Positions 28,229 through 37,117 of a stretch of 41,282 nucleotides of DNA are shown one piece after another. A program made the position numbers and the translations under genes. The DNA lies in assembly GCA_964393575.1 (NCBI GenBank), contig CAYMUG010000004.1:1-41282 (forward strand). Direction: 5' to 3'. The stretch is from CAYMUG01 sp964393575. Its GTDB lineage: Bacteria > Patescibacteriota > Minisyncoccia > Spechtbacterales > 2-12-FULL-38-22. How positions within the stretch are numbered: position 1 is the first letter of the stretch; each line of letters starts with the position of its first letter. A model generated the notes under the pieces. The model worked only from the letters and a program-made list of their open reading frames with translations, had not been told where the DNA came from and did no database searches.

Positions 28229-29029
28229 TACAGGGGTAACTTAGAAGCACTTGAAGCTTCGCCTAAAGTTGCGGTTGTAGGAACACGCAGATGTTCGGAC
28301 TACGGAAAAGAGGCAACACGTAAAATTACGGGAGAACTTGCAAAAGCAGGTATACCTATAATAAGCGGAATGGCCCGGGGTATAGATACTATAGCGCACG
28401 AGACAGCACTGGAGTACGGAGCCCCAACAATAGCGGTATTGGGTTCGCCCGTTAACGATAAAGATATATACCCTAAAAGAAATGCTAAGCTTGCCCGTCG
28501 TATTGAAGAGGCGGGAGGAATTGTGGTAAGCGAATACCCTGAGGGCTCCCCGAGTTATCCCGGAAATTTTCCTGCGAGAAACCGGATAGTAGCCGGCCTC
28601 TCTCAGGGAGTACTTCTTTCAGAATCACCCGTAAAAGGCGGGTCTATGATTACCGCACGCCTTGCTCTGGAATATAACAGAAACCTTTATGCCGTCCCCG
28701 GTTCTATATTCAGCAGGTTAAGTGAGGGCTGTAACTTCTGGATTTCCCGGGGAGCCAAAAGTATACAAGATGGCAAAGAAATTTTGCAGGAATTAGAACT
28801 TAATTATAAAATTAATTTTGAAACCCGCAGTGAAGAAAAACTTGACGAAAAAGAAAAGGAGGTTTACAAACTTATATCCGAATCACCCGAACCGCTCCAC
28901 GTAGATAACATAGCTAAAGCAGTAAAAATGTCCGCCGAAGAAATTTCGGAAATAGTTTCGCGGTTAATGCTTGAGGAGTACATTAAAGAAAGTGAACCGA
29001 ATCACTACATAATTTTCAATGACCAATAA
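28229..29029 (+). CDS. dprA: DNA-processing protein DprA, 5' end in gap
   Basis: Binds incoming single-stranded DNA during transformation and loads RecA. 266 residues are visible from the gap edge. The Rossmann-like SMF core is complete from VAVVGTRRCSDYG, with GMARGIDTIAHETAL, FPARNRIVAGLSQGVL, GGSMITARLALEYNR and AVPGSIF. The C-terminal winged-helix DprA_WH (KEVYKLISESPEPLHVDNI) is present. The N-terminal SAM-like domain of roughly 60-100 residues is missing in the gap. Together with ComEC it supports natural transformation. It probably followed mfd in one transcript and precedes topA. Confidence 0.92.
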   Translation, partial: YRGNLEALEASPKVAVVGTRRCSDYGKEATRKITGELAKAGIPIISGMARGIDTIAHETALEYGAPTIAVLGSPVNDKDIYPKRNAKLARRIEEAGGIVVSEYPEGSPSYPGNFPARNRIVAGLSQGVLLSESPVKGGSMITARLALEYNRNLYAVPGSIFSRLSEGCNFWISRGAKSIQDGKEILQELELNYKINFETRSEEKLDEKEKEVYKLISESPEPLHVDNIAKAVKMSAEEISEIVSRLMLEEYIKESEPNHYIIFNDQ

Positions 29030-29134
29030 CCAATGATCAATTTAAAATGGACCTGCTCTGGCGGACAGACAATTGATTATTAATTTGTTGAATGTTTATT
29101 GGAAATTGAATATTGAAAGTTGAAAATTTTTCTT
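29030..29134. repeat. AT-rich word-repeat spacer before topA
   Basis: Words such as CAATGACCAATAACCAATGATCAATTT on the left are mirrored by AAATTGAATATTGAAAGTTGAAAATT on the right around GGACCTGCTCTGGCGG. It resembles 23392-23477. No gene is visible. Confidence 0.5.
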
Positions 29135-31222
29135 ATGTCTAACCTGATTATAGTAGAGTCACCCACTAAGGCAAAAACAATCACAAAATTTCTCCCCTCT
29201 TCATATGAGGTGGTTTCTTCGTACGGGCATATTCGGGATTTGCCGAAAAGTAAGCTCGGAGTTAACACAGAAACTCTTGAACCCGAATATGTAATACCTA
29301 CAAAGGCAAGAAAGAACTTAAATTCCTTAAAAAAGAAAGCGGGGGAAGTAAACAATGTAATTCTGGCTACAGACGAAGACCGTGAAGGAGAAGCCATAGC
29401 TTACCACCTTCAGGAAGCTATGGACCTCGGAAAAGACAAAGCGGAAAGAATTGTATTTCATGAAATTACCGAACAAGCCATAAAAGAAGCGCTGGAAAAC
29501 CCTCGTGATATAGAAATGAATTTAGTAAATGCGCAACAGGCGCGCCGTCTTTTAGACCGGCTGGTCGGCTATCAACTCTCCCCTTTTCTCTGGAAAAAAA
29601 TAATGCGGGGACTATCCGCGGGAAGAGTGCAGTCAGTAGCCGTCCGCCTTATAGTAGAAAGAGAGAGGGAAATTCAGCAATTTACAGCACAGGAATACTG
29701 GTCAGTGCAGGCAAAACTAAAAAAAGAGTCGGAAAAAGATGAGGCATTTACAGCTATGCTGTATGCAAAAGACGGAAAAGCCCTGGATAAATTCGCTCTA
29801 AAAAGTCAGGAGGAGGCAGAAGCAATAATAAAAGAAGTGGAAAACGAAAGTTGGAAAGTAAATTCGGTTGAAACAAAGGAAAGTAAACGGAATCCCCTCC
29901 CGCCTTTTACAACTTCCACCCTGCAACAGGCAGCTTGGCAGCACTTCGGTTTTCCGGCAAAACGTACAATGACACTCGCTCAAAACTTATATGAACGGGG
30001 ATTTATAACCTACCACCGTACGGATTCACTAAACCTGGCAAAAAGTGCCGTGAGCAATGCGCGCGCGTATATTAAAAACGAGTTCGGGGAAAAATATTTA
30101 CCCGAGGCACCGCGTGCATATAAAACAAAATCAAAAGGAGCTCAGGAAGCACATGAGGCAATACGCCCTGTATCCGTAAAACAGGCGCCTGAAAATGTTA
30201 AACTGGACGCGCCACAAAAAAAACTATACACCCTAATATGGCAGAGATTTATAGCCTCCCAAATGACTCCTGCTGTTTTCTATGTAACCGCAGCGGATAT
30301 CAAAGCAGGCAACTATACGTTCCGCGCAAACGGCCAAAGGACAGCCTTTCCCGGCTTTACAAAAGTTTATCCTGTGAAAATAAAGGAGCATATACTTCCG
30401 AAGCTTGAAGAGGGAGATAAATTGTCTCCGGAAGATATCATACCGGAACAACACTTCACAAAACCGCCTCCGCGCTATACAGAGGCAAGCTTAGTAAAAG
30501 CGCTTGAAAAATATGATATAGGAAGACCTTCTACTTATGCCTCAATTATCTCAACAATACAAACCAGAAATTACATCGCAAGAAATCAGGAAAAACGCCT
30601 GGAGCCGAACGAAATCGGCTTCATAGTAACCGACATGCTTACAGAACATTTCCCCCGTATTGTGGATATTAAATTTACAGCGGACATGGAAGAAAAACTT
30701 GATGAAATAGCGGAAGGAAAAGAAAATTGGAAGGAGGTTTTAAGGGAGTTTTACGAACCGTTTTCAAAAAATCTTGAAGAAAAATACGAAGAAGTTGAAA
30801 AGAAAAATATAGTATACGATACAGATAAAATATGTCCGGAGTGCAACAAAAATTTAGTAAAACGCATGGGAAAATTCGGCTGGTTTTATGCCTGCAGCGG
30901 ATTCCCCGCCTGCAAGTACACAGAGCCGCTTGAGGAAAACAATAAAAAATTAGGCATAAATTGTCCGAAATGCAAAGAAGGAGAACTAAGAGAAAGGCAA
31001 ACCAAAAAAGGAAAAACCTTTTACGGATGCGATAAATACCCGGATTGCGACTTTGCAACTTGGGATAAGCCGCACACAGAAGAAAAAGAAGGCGAAAACG
31101 GAAAAAGTGTTAAGGAATGCCCTAAATGCGGAGAAGCTCTTGTAGAAAAGGAAAACAAAAGCGGAACTAAAATTCAGTGCTCAAATAAAGAATGTAAGTA
31201 CGAAGAACAGGAGGGCGCTTAA
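29135..31222 (+). CDS. topA: DNA topoisomerase I
   Basis: Relaxes negative supercoils through a covalent 5'-phosphotyrosine. About 695 residues from the ATG at 29135: Toprim domain (LIIVESPTKAKTI at the start, metal site TDEDREGEA near residue 75), then the topoisomerase fold with the catalytic Tyr in GFITYHRTDS. Three C-terminal zinc fingers follow, each with two Cys pairs (CPEC...CSGFPAC, CPKC...CDKYPDC, CPKC...CSNKEC). The frame starts five residues earlier at an ATG (29120), but the chosen ATG leads directly into the conserved first strand. No SD is visible. Confidence 0.95.
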   Translation: MSNLIIVESPTKAKTITKFLPSSYEVVSSYGHIRDLPKSKLGVNTETLEPEYVIPTKARKNLNSLKKKAGEVNNVILATDEDREGEAIAYHLQEAMDLGKDKAERIVFHEITEQAIKEALENPRDIEMNLVNAQQARRLLDRLVGYQLSPFLWKKIMRGLSAGRVQSVAVRLIVEREREIQQFTAQEYWSVQAKLKKESEKDEAFTAMLYAKDGKALDKFALKSQEEAEAIIKEVENESWKVNSVETKESKRNPLPPFTTSTLQQAAWQHFGFPAKRTMTLAQNLYERGFITYHRTDSLNLAKSAVSNARAYIKNEFGEKYLPEAPRAYKTKSKGAQEAHEAIRPVSVKQAPENVKLDAPQKKLYTLIWQRFIASQMTPAVFYVTAADIKAGNYTFRANGQRTAFPGFTKVYPVKIKEHILPKLEEGDKLSPEDIIPEQHFTKPPPRYTEASLVKALEKYDIGRPSTYASIISTIQTRNYIARNQEKRLEPNEIGFIVTDMLTEHFPRIVDIKFTADMEEKLDEIAEGKENWKEVLREFYEPFSKNLEEKYEEVEKKNIVYDTDKICPECNKNLVKRMGKFGWFYACSGFPACKYTEPLEENNKKLGINCPKCKEGELRERQTKKGKTFYGCDKYPDCDFATWDKPHTEEKEGENGKSVKECPKCGEALVEKENKSGTKIQCSNKECKYEEQEGA

Positions 31223-31240
31223 AATGCACCGTATAAATAA

Positions 31241-31279
31241 AAAGGTGAGCTAAATCTATGATTTAGCTCACCTTTTTTT
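31241..31279 (+). terminator. Intrinsic terminator of topA
   Basis: AAAGGTGAGCTAAAT and ATTTAGCTCACCTTT are exact inverted copies around CTATG, followed by TTTT. Confidence 0.9.
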
Positions 31280-31306
31280 GGATAATATCGGATTCTTGAA
31301 AGATGA

Positions 31307-31579
31307 TTACTCTTTCTCCTCTTCTTCTTTCTCTTTTTTAACAAGTATACGCTTTATATATAAACTTGCCAACACAGCAGCAATAGTAACTAAAACAGCA
31401 TAAACAAATTTTGCCAGGATTGAGTTAGCCGCAGCCGGAAATACAGCATCGATAAACGAAAGTACGGCATCATTCCATGCCAAACCGGCCACAAGGGCAA
31501 ACGCAGCTACTATCAGGTTTGCTGCCTGCTTGCGTAATTCGCGTTCAATGTTTTTAGAAGATTTATTTTTTTTAGCCAT
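31307..31579 (-). CDS. DUF5654 family small membrane protein
   Basis: 90 residues from the ATG at 31579: a basic N-terminus (MAKKNKSSKNIERELRK), two membrane helices (about 18-40 and 52-75) with the conserved-looking GLAWNDAV segment between, and a tail of Lys and Glu. The pattern is that of DUF5654 proteins, known in CPR bacteria and archaea without a function. The frame is open upstream to 31618 but the basic start after ATG at 31579 is more natural. Convergent with topA. Confidence 0.7.
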   Translation of the reverse strand: MAKKNKSSKNIERELRKQAANLIVAAFALVAGLAWNDAVLSFIDAVFPAAANSILAKFVYAVLVTIAAVLASLYIKRILVKKEKEEEEKE

Positions 31580-31702
31580 AAATTCAATTTTAATACAACG
31601 GTTCTTAAATTTTAACACATAATAAACACTTTATGTATCGGTTAACATAAAAACATCCACCCAATTACTATGGCTGGCGGGTCGCCCTAATGCGGTCACC
31701 AT

Positions 31703-31727
31703 AAAAAATCCGCCGGAAAACGGCGGA
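31703..31727 (-). terminator. Intrinsic terminator of the rfbD transcript
   Basis: On the minus strand TCCGCCG pairs with CGGCGGA, followed by TTTTTT. Confidence 0.85.
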
Positions 31728-31737
31728 GTGTGGGGGG

Positions 31738-32571
31738 TTACAAAGATTCAAGATACTCTCCGAGAGCTTTACTCCATGATCGTGGCGTGAATGCATTGTT
31801 TATAAACCGTGAGAGGTTTAAGGTACTATTTCCCGGACGCGGGGCAAAAGGATCGCGGCCGCGGGCGAATTCTGCGGTCGTTACAGAATTTACTTCACAA
31901 GAAATATCTGACTTCTTAAACACTTCTTTTGCGAGATCGTACCAGGTTACAGGAGCACCTGTGTTAGAAAAGTGGTAAATATCCGGAGGAGCGGAATTTA
32001 CAAGCACACTCTCTATGCCAAGGGCTAAGTCCGTTGTAAAAGTAGGCCTTCCAAGTTGATCATTAACCACCGAAACTTCGTCTCTATCCCGTCCGAGTTT
32101 GAGCATTGTGCGCGCAAAGTTAGAACCGGAACCTATCACCCACGAAGTGCGTACTATATACTGCCCGGGCCTGATAGCCATTTCCCCTGCAGCTTTACTC
32201 GCACCGTACACGTTTAAAGGAGAGATAGGATCAGTTTCCTTATATGAACTCTTACTATTTCCGTCAAAAACGTAATCTGTGGATACAGTAAGAAAATGTT
32301 TGCCGTTCTTGTCTGCTGCATCCGCGAGATTGCGAACGCCTTCCGCATTCACACTCCATGCAAGTTTTCTTCCTTCTTCCGTTTCTGCCCCATCTACATT
32401 AGTATAGGCAGCACAATTTACGATCGCGTCTATTTCAGACCAGTCAAAAGCGAGCACTTTTTCTCTATCTGTTATATCAAGTTCATCACTTCCCAAAACC
32501 AAACTTTCGGGTCTTATGGATTGCAATGCCTGGCTTAACTGGCCGTTTCTTCCTATTAATGCAAAACGCAT
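31738..32571 (-). CDS. rfbD: dTDP-4-dehydrorhamnose reductase
   Basis: Last step of dTDP-L-rhamnose synthesis, NAD(P)H-dependent. 277 residues, SDR fold: a modified glycine motif LIGRNGQLSQAL at the start, VNCAAYTNVDGAE, TDYVFDGNSKSSY, and the catalytic Tyr-x-x-x-Lys in YGASKAAGE. It lies two bases after rfbC, so the two are co-translated. The genes for the first two steps (rfbA, rfbB) are not in the window. The rhamnose is probably used for cell-surface glycan that LCP enzymes attach. Confidence 0.93.
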   Translation of the reverse strand: MRFALIGRNGQLSQALQSIRPESLVLGSDELDITDREKVLAFDWSEIDAIVNCAAYTNVDGAETEEGRKLAWSVNAEGVRNLADAADKNGKHFLTVSTDYVFDGNSKSSYKETDPISPLNVYGASKAAGEMAIRPGQYIVRTSWVIGSGSNFARTMLKLGRDRDEVSVVNDQLGRPTFTTDLALGIESVLVNSAPPDIYHFSNTGAPVTWYDLAKEVFKKSDISCEVNSVTTAEFARGRDPFAPRPGNSTLNLSRFINNAFTPRSWSKALGEYLESL

Positions 32572-32573
32572 AG

Positions 32574-33128
32574 TTACACCTCCATGGGTTTTATGGACTC
32601 AAGAAACGGATTCGCTCGGTCTTTTTCGGAAATAATTGCCTCCTCCGAATCCGGGTCTATAGGCCACGGAATATTTAAGTTCGGATCTTTTATGTGTACA
32701 GCAACATAATCGGCATCGGGCCGCCAATATTCATTTACCAGATAGGTATAAACCACATCATTAGTGAGGGTTTGGAAAGAATTTCCGCATCCCCGGGGGA
32801 CATATATAGCATCATCGGGAGTCAGGGTAAACGTTTCCGCAACACCAAAATTATCGCCTTTTCTTAAATCCACAATAGCGGCAAAAACTTCTCCGTGAGC
32901 TACGGAAATAAATTTATCCCAGGGCTCCGCGTGTATCCCGCGGGTAACCCCCTTTTGCTTGTTGAAAGAAACATTATTCTGCACCGGCTCAAACGCGGGA
33001 AGTCCTGCTCGTCCAAGCTTTTCTTTTTGCCAATTTTCTTTAAACCAACCACGTTTATCTCCGTGAAGAATAAGTCCCACTTTAAACAGGCCGGGGATTT
33101 TTGTTTCTTTGACTTCCGGAAGAGACAT
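32574..33128 (-). CDS. rfbC: dTDP-4-dehydrorhamnose 3,5-epimerase
   Basis: Epimerises dTDP-4-keto-6-deoxyglucose at C3 and C5. 184 residues, cupin fold with GVTRGIHAEPWDKFISV (active-site His), YVPRGCGNSFQTLTND and YLVNEYWRPDADY, the usual signature segments. The Trp-rich C-terminus (NIPWPIDPDSE) fits the family. It lies between the nuclease gene and rfbD with gaps of two bases on each side, a tight transcript. Confidence 0.92.
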   Translation of the reverse strand: MSLPEVKETKIPGLFKVGLILHGDKRGWFKENWQKEKLGRAGLPAFEPVQNNVSFNKQKGVTRGIHAEPWDKFISVAHGEVFAAIVDLRKGDNFGVAETFTLTPDDAIYVPRGCGNSFQTLTNDVVYTYLVNEYWRPDADYVAVHIKDPNLNIPWPIDPDSEEAIISEKDRANPFLESIKPMEV

Positions 33129-33130
33129 AA

Positions 33131-33865
33131 TTAACTAAAATTTAACATTTGCTGTTCATCCTGCTCATCTCCCTCATTTTTTACACGAGCGCGCCCCTGA
33201 AAATAAGTGCACATTTCACATTCAGGGTTATCCCCGGGATAAGGACTGTTTAATAATTTAACAATTTCTTTTAGCTTTTCCTCTATATTAACACTTCCTA
33301 TGTTTACCCTGTCCACATGGCCATCAAATTCTATATTAATGTCCGGGTTTGTTTTGTCTTTTGGAAAGTAATGAAGCAAGTAAGCTCTACCTGAAACTTT
33401 ATGGCCATTACTTTCAAACATAAATCCGTACGCGGCAAGCTGGTCAATATAGTATTTCTGTTTATCTTCCTTTGGCGCGTTGCCGGAAGATTTATAATCC
33501 GCGGGCACAAGACGCCCGTCTTCCTCAATTAAAACATCATCTATTTTCCCTTGTAAAATGTATCCCGCGCTCTCGTTTACAACGCGTAGGAATTGCATAT
33601 TACCCCGCCATTCGTTGAGCTTCTCTGTATCCTGAAAAGGTTTTACGCCTTCGCGGGAAAGTTCGTTTACCTCGGGTGGAAATTTTCCTTCTGCACGATA
33701 TTTGTCATAGCGGTTTTTTAAAATTTCGTCCATAGCTGTATTTAAAACAGGCGGTATGCTCGGCACTTTTTTGTAATGATTATCAATCCAAAAACATGCT
33801 TTACATTCGGTGTACCCGTACAAGCCACTCGGGCTTAATTTCCAATATCCTTCTTTTGTTTTCAT
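33131..33865 (-). CDS. PD-(D/E)XK nuclease-like protein with four Cys (Cas4/RecB-like)
   Basis: 244 residues. The core is GKIDDVL (Asp109/Asp110), VPADYKS (Asp123, Lys125) and QLAAY (Gln142, Tyr146), the arrangement of the RecB/Cas4 nuclease superfamily. Two Cys at the start (Cys21, Cys24 in CKAC) and two near the end (Cys216, Cys219 in CEMC) could hold an Fe-S cluster, as in Cas4 and AddB, though the 2+2 spacing differs from the usual 1+3. The role is probably DNA end processing. No CRISPR array or cas gene is in the window. It has two bases to rfbC, so it is co-transcribed with the rhamnose genes. Confidence 0.75.
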   Translation of the reverse strand: MKTKEGYWKLSPSGLYGYTECKACFWIDNHYKKVPSIPPVLNTAMDEILKNRYDKYRAEGKFPPEVNELSREGVKPFQDTEKLNEWRGNMQFLRVVNESAGYILQGKIDDVLIEEDGRLVPADYKSSGNAPKEDKQKYYIDQLAAYGFMFESNGHKVSGRAYLLHYFPKDKTNPDINIEFDGHVDRVNIGSVNIEEKLKEIVKLLNSPYPGDNPECEMCTYFQGRARVKNEGDEQDEQQMLNFS

Positions 33866-33875
33866 AATTTATATA

Positions 33876-33905
33876 CTGCCGCTGTTGGACGACGCACTAC
33901 AGCGG
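33876..33905 (-). terminator. Possible terminator of the antiporter gene
   Basis: On the minus strand TTGCCGCTGTAG pairs with AACAGCGGCAG as an 8-9-bp stem around GTGCGTCGTCC. The T run is poor, so it is a hairpin with uncertain terminating strength. Confidence 0.45.
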
Positions 33906-33915
33906 CAACCTTATT

Positions 33916-35109
33916 TTAAACGTATTCAGTTTTATTCTCGCCGAAAATTTTTTGACGGGGCATATTACGGCTTAAATAGTTGATGATAAGCGGAGATATC
34001 ATTGCTGTTACTATACTTAATATAATAATAGAGGAAAGTAAAGGTTGGTCCAAGAGTCCTTCGCCGAATCCTAAAAACGCAACGGCGAGGGCCGTAGAAA
34101 GCTGAGGTAAGGCGGATGTGCCCAAAAACGCACTCTCCCGGTTATTAAAGCCGATCAATCTTCCGGCAAACCAGCCCCCTATAAACTTAGATGCAATAAG
34201 CCCCGTAACGATAGAACCTGCTAAAATAAGAATGCTTACACCCTCGGTAAATACAGCAACATCAATACGCGCGCCCATAGTTACAAAAAATACGGGCACA
34301 AGGAACCCGTAACTTACCGCGTGAAGTTTGGCTTTTAAGAGATGGTTTTTTATGGAAGGGGATAACACAAGACCGGCAAAGAAAGCGGCAATAATAGCAT
34401 GCAACCCTACAAGCTCAAAGAGAACAACAAATCCTACCAGTATAAGAATAAGAAAGCGCAACTCTTTTTCATAAAGATCCTGTTTTTCGGTATATCTTTC
34501 CGCAAAAGTAAGCCACTTGATCCTTGGTATAAGCCACGCAATTAAGACGAGCACAAGCAAAATAAGAGGGTACAAAGCTAAAGACAAAAACGATATACTT
34601 TCTCTTGTAACCTGTAGAAAAACAGAAAGCGCAAGCAAACTTAAAGCATCCACCGTAATTGTTGATGCCACTATTATTCTGCCCATTTCGGAATTTATTA
34701 TTTTCTTTTCCTGGAGCTGGGGTATAAGAAGGGCAATAGCGGAAGACATAAATATAATACCCATAAGGATCGAGGTTTGTACTGAATGCCCAAAAGCAGA
34801 CACTATGCTAAACCCGACAATAGGCGGAAGAAGTCCCAGAAAAACTACGGAAATAGCAATATGTTTTTTTATTCCTTTTATATCGGAAAAGCGGGACTCA
34901 AGACCTGCCATAAACATAAGAAAGACCAAACCCACCTGCGCCAAAAATTCTATCGTGGGATCCGCTTCAAAAAGATCAAATCCGCTAGGTCCTATTATCA
35001 CTCCACCTATTAGCAAAGCCACGACCCACGGTATCTTCATCCTTAAAAAAAGCTGTGAGAATACAACCGCTACTAAAAGAATTATGAAAAACAAAAATAG
35101 AGAATCCAT
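33916..35109 (-). CDS. Cation/proton antiporter, CPA2 family
   Basis: Membrane exchanger of Na+ or K+ for H+, used in pH and salt balance. 397 residues with about twelve membrane helices (first at 1-18). The segment FLAQVGLVFLMFMAGLESR with a conserved Glu, and HAIIAAFFAGLVLSPS and STALAVAFLGFGEGL later, match CPA2/KefB-NapA proteins. It has no cytoplasmic RCK/TrkA domain, so it is not a KefB-type with ligand control. The start at 35109 is a short MDSLFLFFII. It follows the aldo/keto reductase gene in the same direction by 12 bases. Confidence 0.88.
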   Translation of the reverse strand: MDSLFLFFIILLVAVVFSQLFLRMKIPWVVALLIGGVIIGPSGFDLFEADPTIEFLAQVGLVFLMFMAGLESRFSDIKGIKKHIAISVVFLGLLPPIVGFSIVSAFGHSVQTSILMGIIFMSSAIALLIPQLQEKKIINSEMGRIIVASTITVDALSLLALSVFLQVTRESISFLSLALYPLILLVLVLIAWLIPRIKWLTFAERYTEKQDLYEKELRFLILILVGFVVLFELVGLHAIIAAFFAGLVLSPSIKNHLLKAKLHAVSYGFLVPVFFVTMGARIDVAVFTEGVSILILAGSIVTGLIASKFIGGWFAGRLIGFNNRESAFLGTSALPQLSTALAVAFLGFGEGLLDQPLLSSIIILSIVTAMISPLIINYLSRNMPRQKIFGENKTEYV

Positions 35110-35121
35110 ATTACTTTTTAT

Positions 35122-35925
35122 TTATACATAAGGCAAACCGGCAAGGGAAGAATAGTGTTCGTTTAAGTTATTGAGTTTTCGCATATCTTCCGCATTTATT
35201 TCAAAATCAAAAACACGTATATTTTCTTCTAAGTGATCCCATTGATTGGCCTTGGGAATAGGCACTGTACCTCGTTGAAGATTCCAGCGTATCAAAATTT
35301 GTGCGGGACTCTTTTTGTATTTTTCAGCAAGTTCGTTTAACTCCTCGTTGTCCAGGCGCTTCGTTCGGGTAAGCGGACTGTAGGCCTGTATTATCATATT
35401 CTTATCCCGAGCGTATTCCAGCATTTCTTCGCTATGACCGAAAGGGCTCCACTCAATCTGATTAACAGCAGGGGCTTCTCCGGTTGTATTAACGAGTTCT
35501 TCTATTAGTTCAATGGAATAATTGCTTACACCTATATCACGCGTGAGACCTTCTTCCTTTGCTTTTATAAGCCCCTCCCATAATTCTTCTCCGGCTCCGG
35601 AGGGTGGCGGACGATGTATAAGCATTAAGTCGGCATAATCCAGCTGCATTTCTTCTATATATTCTTTGGTGGCTTCAAACGCCTCATCTGTTTCTTCTAC
35701 TTTTGTAACTATATAAAGTTCTTCTCGGGGAGTATCAGTACGTTGAATTGTCTCACCTATTTCGGGTTGCGTGCCGTAATCGCTGGAGGTATCCACCATA
35801 CGATAACCTTTCTCAAAAGAATGTAGCACTGTATCCGCGGTGTCTATTGTAAGCTGCCAGGTGCCTAATCCCATTACAGGTATTTCATTTCCTGTTCTCA
35901 ATTTTATTGTATAATTTTTATCCAT
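35122..35925 (-). CDS. Aldo/keto reductase
   Basis: NADPH-dependent reductase of aldehydes or ketones. 267 residues, TIM-barrel. The catalytic tetrad is complete: Asp45 and Tyr50 in MVDTSSDYG, Lys75 in IVTKVE and His104 in MLIHRPPP. The C-terminal segment WNLQRGTVPIPKANQWDH provides the cofactor site. The length is normal. The substrate is not evident. It is followed closely by the antiporter gene. Confidence 0.93.
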   Translation of the reverse strand: MDKNYTIKLRTGNEIPVMGLGTWQLTIDTADTVLHSFEKGYRMVDTSSDYGTQPEIGETIQRTDTPREELYIVTKVEETDEAFEATKEYIEEMQLDYADLMLIHRPPPSGAGEELWEGLIKAKEEGLTRDIGVSNYSIELIEELVNTTGEAPAVNQIEWSPFGHSEEMLEYARDKNMIIQAYSPLTRTKRLDNEELNELAEKYKKSPAQILIRWNLQRGTVPIPKANQWDHLEENIRVFDFEINAEDMRKLNNLNEHYSSLAGLPYV

Positions 35926-36160
35926 AAGTTTGTTCGCTCATAAACTAAAAACTAGAAAATGGAAAATGGAAATTGGTAAGCTAACGTAATACGTTATACG
36001 GCGGCGCGGCGCGTTGCGTTATACGATGTGCGTCAAGCGTAAGGTTTTGGAAACGCACTTCGCTAAACGCTAACCGATACGCGCGGCGCCAACGATTAAC
36101 GCAAGACGCAGAAACCAGTTTCCGGTTTCTAACTATCAATTTCTATAAGTGAACGTAACT
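35926..36160. repeat. Palindrome-rich spacer
   Basis: No gene seen. The stretch mixes degenerate words (ACTAGAAAATGGAAAATGG, AACGTAATACGTTATACGG, GCGTTATACGATGTGCGTC) that mirror each other imperfectly (for instance TACGCGCGGCGCC against GGCGGCGCGGCGCG, and AACCAGTTTCCGGTTTC). It resembles the other word-repeat spacers but is more GC-rich in the centre. Confidence 0.5.
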
Positions 36161-36958
36161 TTACAACAACCATTCTTTTATTTTTTGTGCCGCTTCTTCA
36201 GCATGTTCGCCTACTAATATTCCGGGATGACTTGCATCCTGTACTTCTGTTAAATCAGCACTGTAGTACTCCGCCATATTTTTTGTGCTTTCCGCAGAGA
36301 TACCGAAGGGTAAAGAGTCACCCAACTCGGCACCGATAAAAAGCAGGGGGAAGTTGACTTTGTCTTTGGGTATAGAAATTCCTCTCTTTCTATCCCTGCG
36401 GGCTGATCCGCTTTCCGGCGCCAATATTTGCCGCATATTTTTTAGGGTCTCCGGTTCCACGTCGGGCAAAGCTTCCTGAATTTTTTCAAAATTTTCAGGC
36501 ATTCCGGCCTCAGAAACATTGTAAATGTCCGGAATCTTCTGAATTTCTTCTTCGGGAATTTCCTCCTGTACTTCCGCGGAAGGACTCGGGCTTATAGATA
36601 TAATCGCATAAACAGGGTGCTCTGCTCCATACATTAGTGTTACCAATCCACCCATACTGTGCCCTATAACAACAGGTTTTTCTAAACCAAGTTCTTTTAC
36701 TACCTCAAGAATGTCATCCCGATAATCCGTCATTGAAAGCTTACCGAGGTCAACCTCAGCACTGGGTTTATGGCCACGCAAAGATAGCGCGTGCACCTCC
36801 AAACCGCTCTCTACAAGATATCGCCTGATTTTATTCCACATCCAATATCCTCCGAAAGAACCGTGTACAAGAACAATCGGGGATTCATGCTCTTTTGTTT
36901 CGGGGGAAAAACTTTTTACAAATAACTTATTTTCTCCTACAGTTTTTTCCTCTTCCAT
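36161..36958 (-). CDS. Alpha/beta hydrolase
   Basis: 265 residues from the ATG at 36958. The fold is clear: the oxyanion turn LVHGSFGGYWMW near residue 32, the nucleophile elbow GHSMGG with Ser101, an acid near GAELGDSLP and the late His in ASHPGILVGEH. Between them lies a helical cap rich in Glu and Pro. Such enzymes cleave esters, amides or lipids; the substrate is unknown. The frame is also open from a GTG at 36985, and the choice is uncertain because neither has a good SD. Confidence 0.85.
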   Translation of the reverse strand: MEEEKTVGENKLFVKSFSPETKEHESPIVLVHGSFGGYWMWNKIRRYLVESGLEVHALSLRGHKPSAEVDLGKLSMTDYRDDILEVVKELGLEKPVVIGHSMGGLVTLMYGAEHPVYAIISISPSPSAEVQEEIPEEEIQKIPDIYNVSEAGMPENFEKIQEALPDVEPETLKNMRQILAPESGSARRDRKRGISIPKDKVNFPLLFIGAELGDSLPFGISAESTKNMAEYYSADLTEVQDASHPGILVGEHAEEAAQKIKEWLL

Positions 36959-37117
36959 TATAAAAACTTGCTTAATGTTAACCACCTACTACCTTACCAT
37001 TATTCCATACCTTGTCTTATATAAAAACACTGACCCCCGAAATTCTTCTCTTACCCACAGGTTTACAATCTTCTATTTTATTGTAAAATAAAAACCAATA
37101 TTAACCAATTTATAAAA

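Noticed and set aside
28097..28239. mfd ending at a TAA at 28237-28239, or dprA beginning in mfd
   Set aside because: Both readings run through the N gap. The TAA lies in dprA coding sequence in another frame.
33131..33865. Cas4 as a sign of a CRISPR-Cas system
   Set aside because: No repeat-spacer array or other cas gene is in the window, and the Cys spacing differs from typical Cas4.
34517..35131. 204-aa plus-strand frame opposite the antiporter
   Set aside because: Antisense shadow of a membrane protein; Ile/Thr/Lys-rich without domains.
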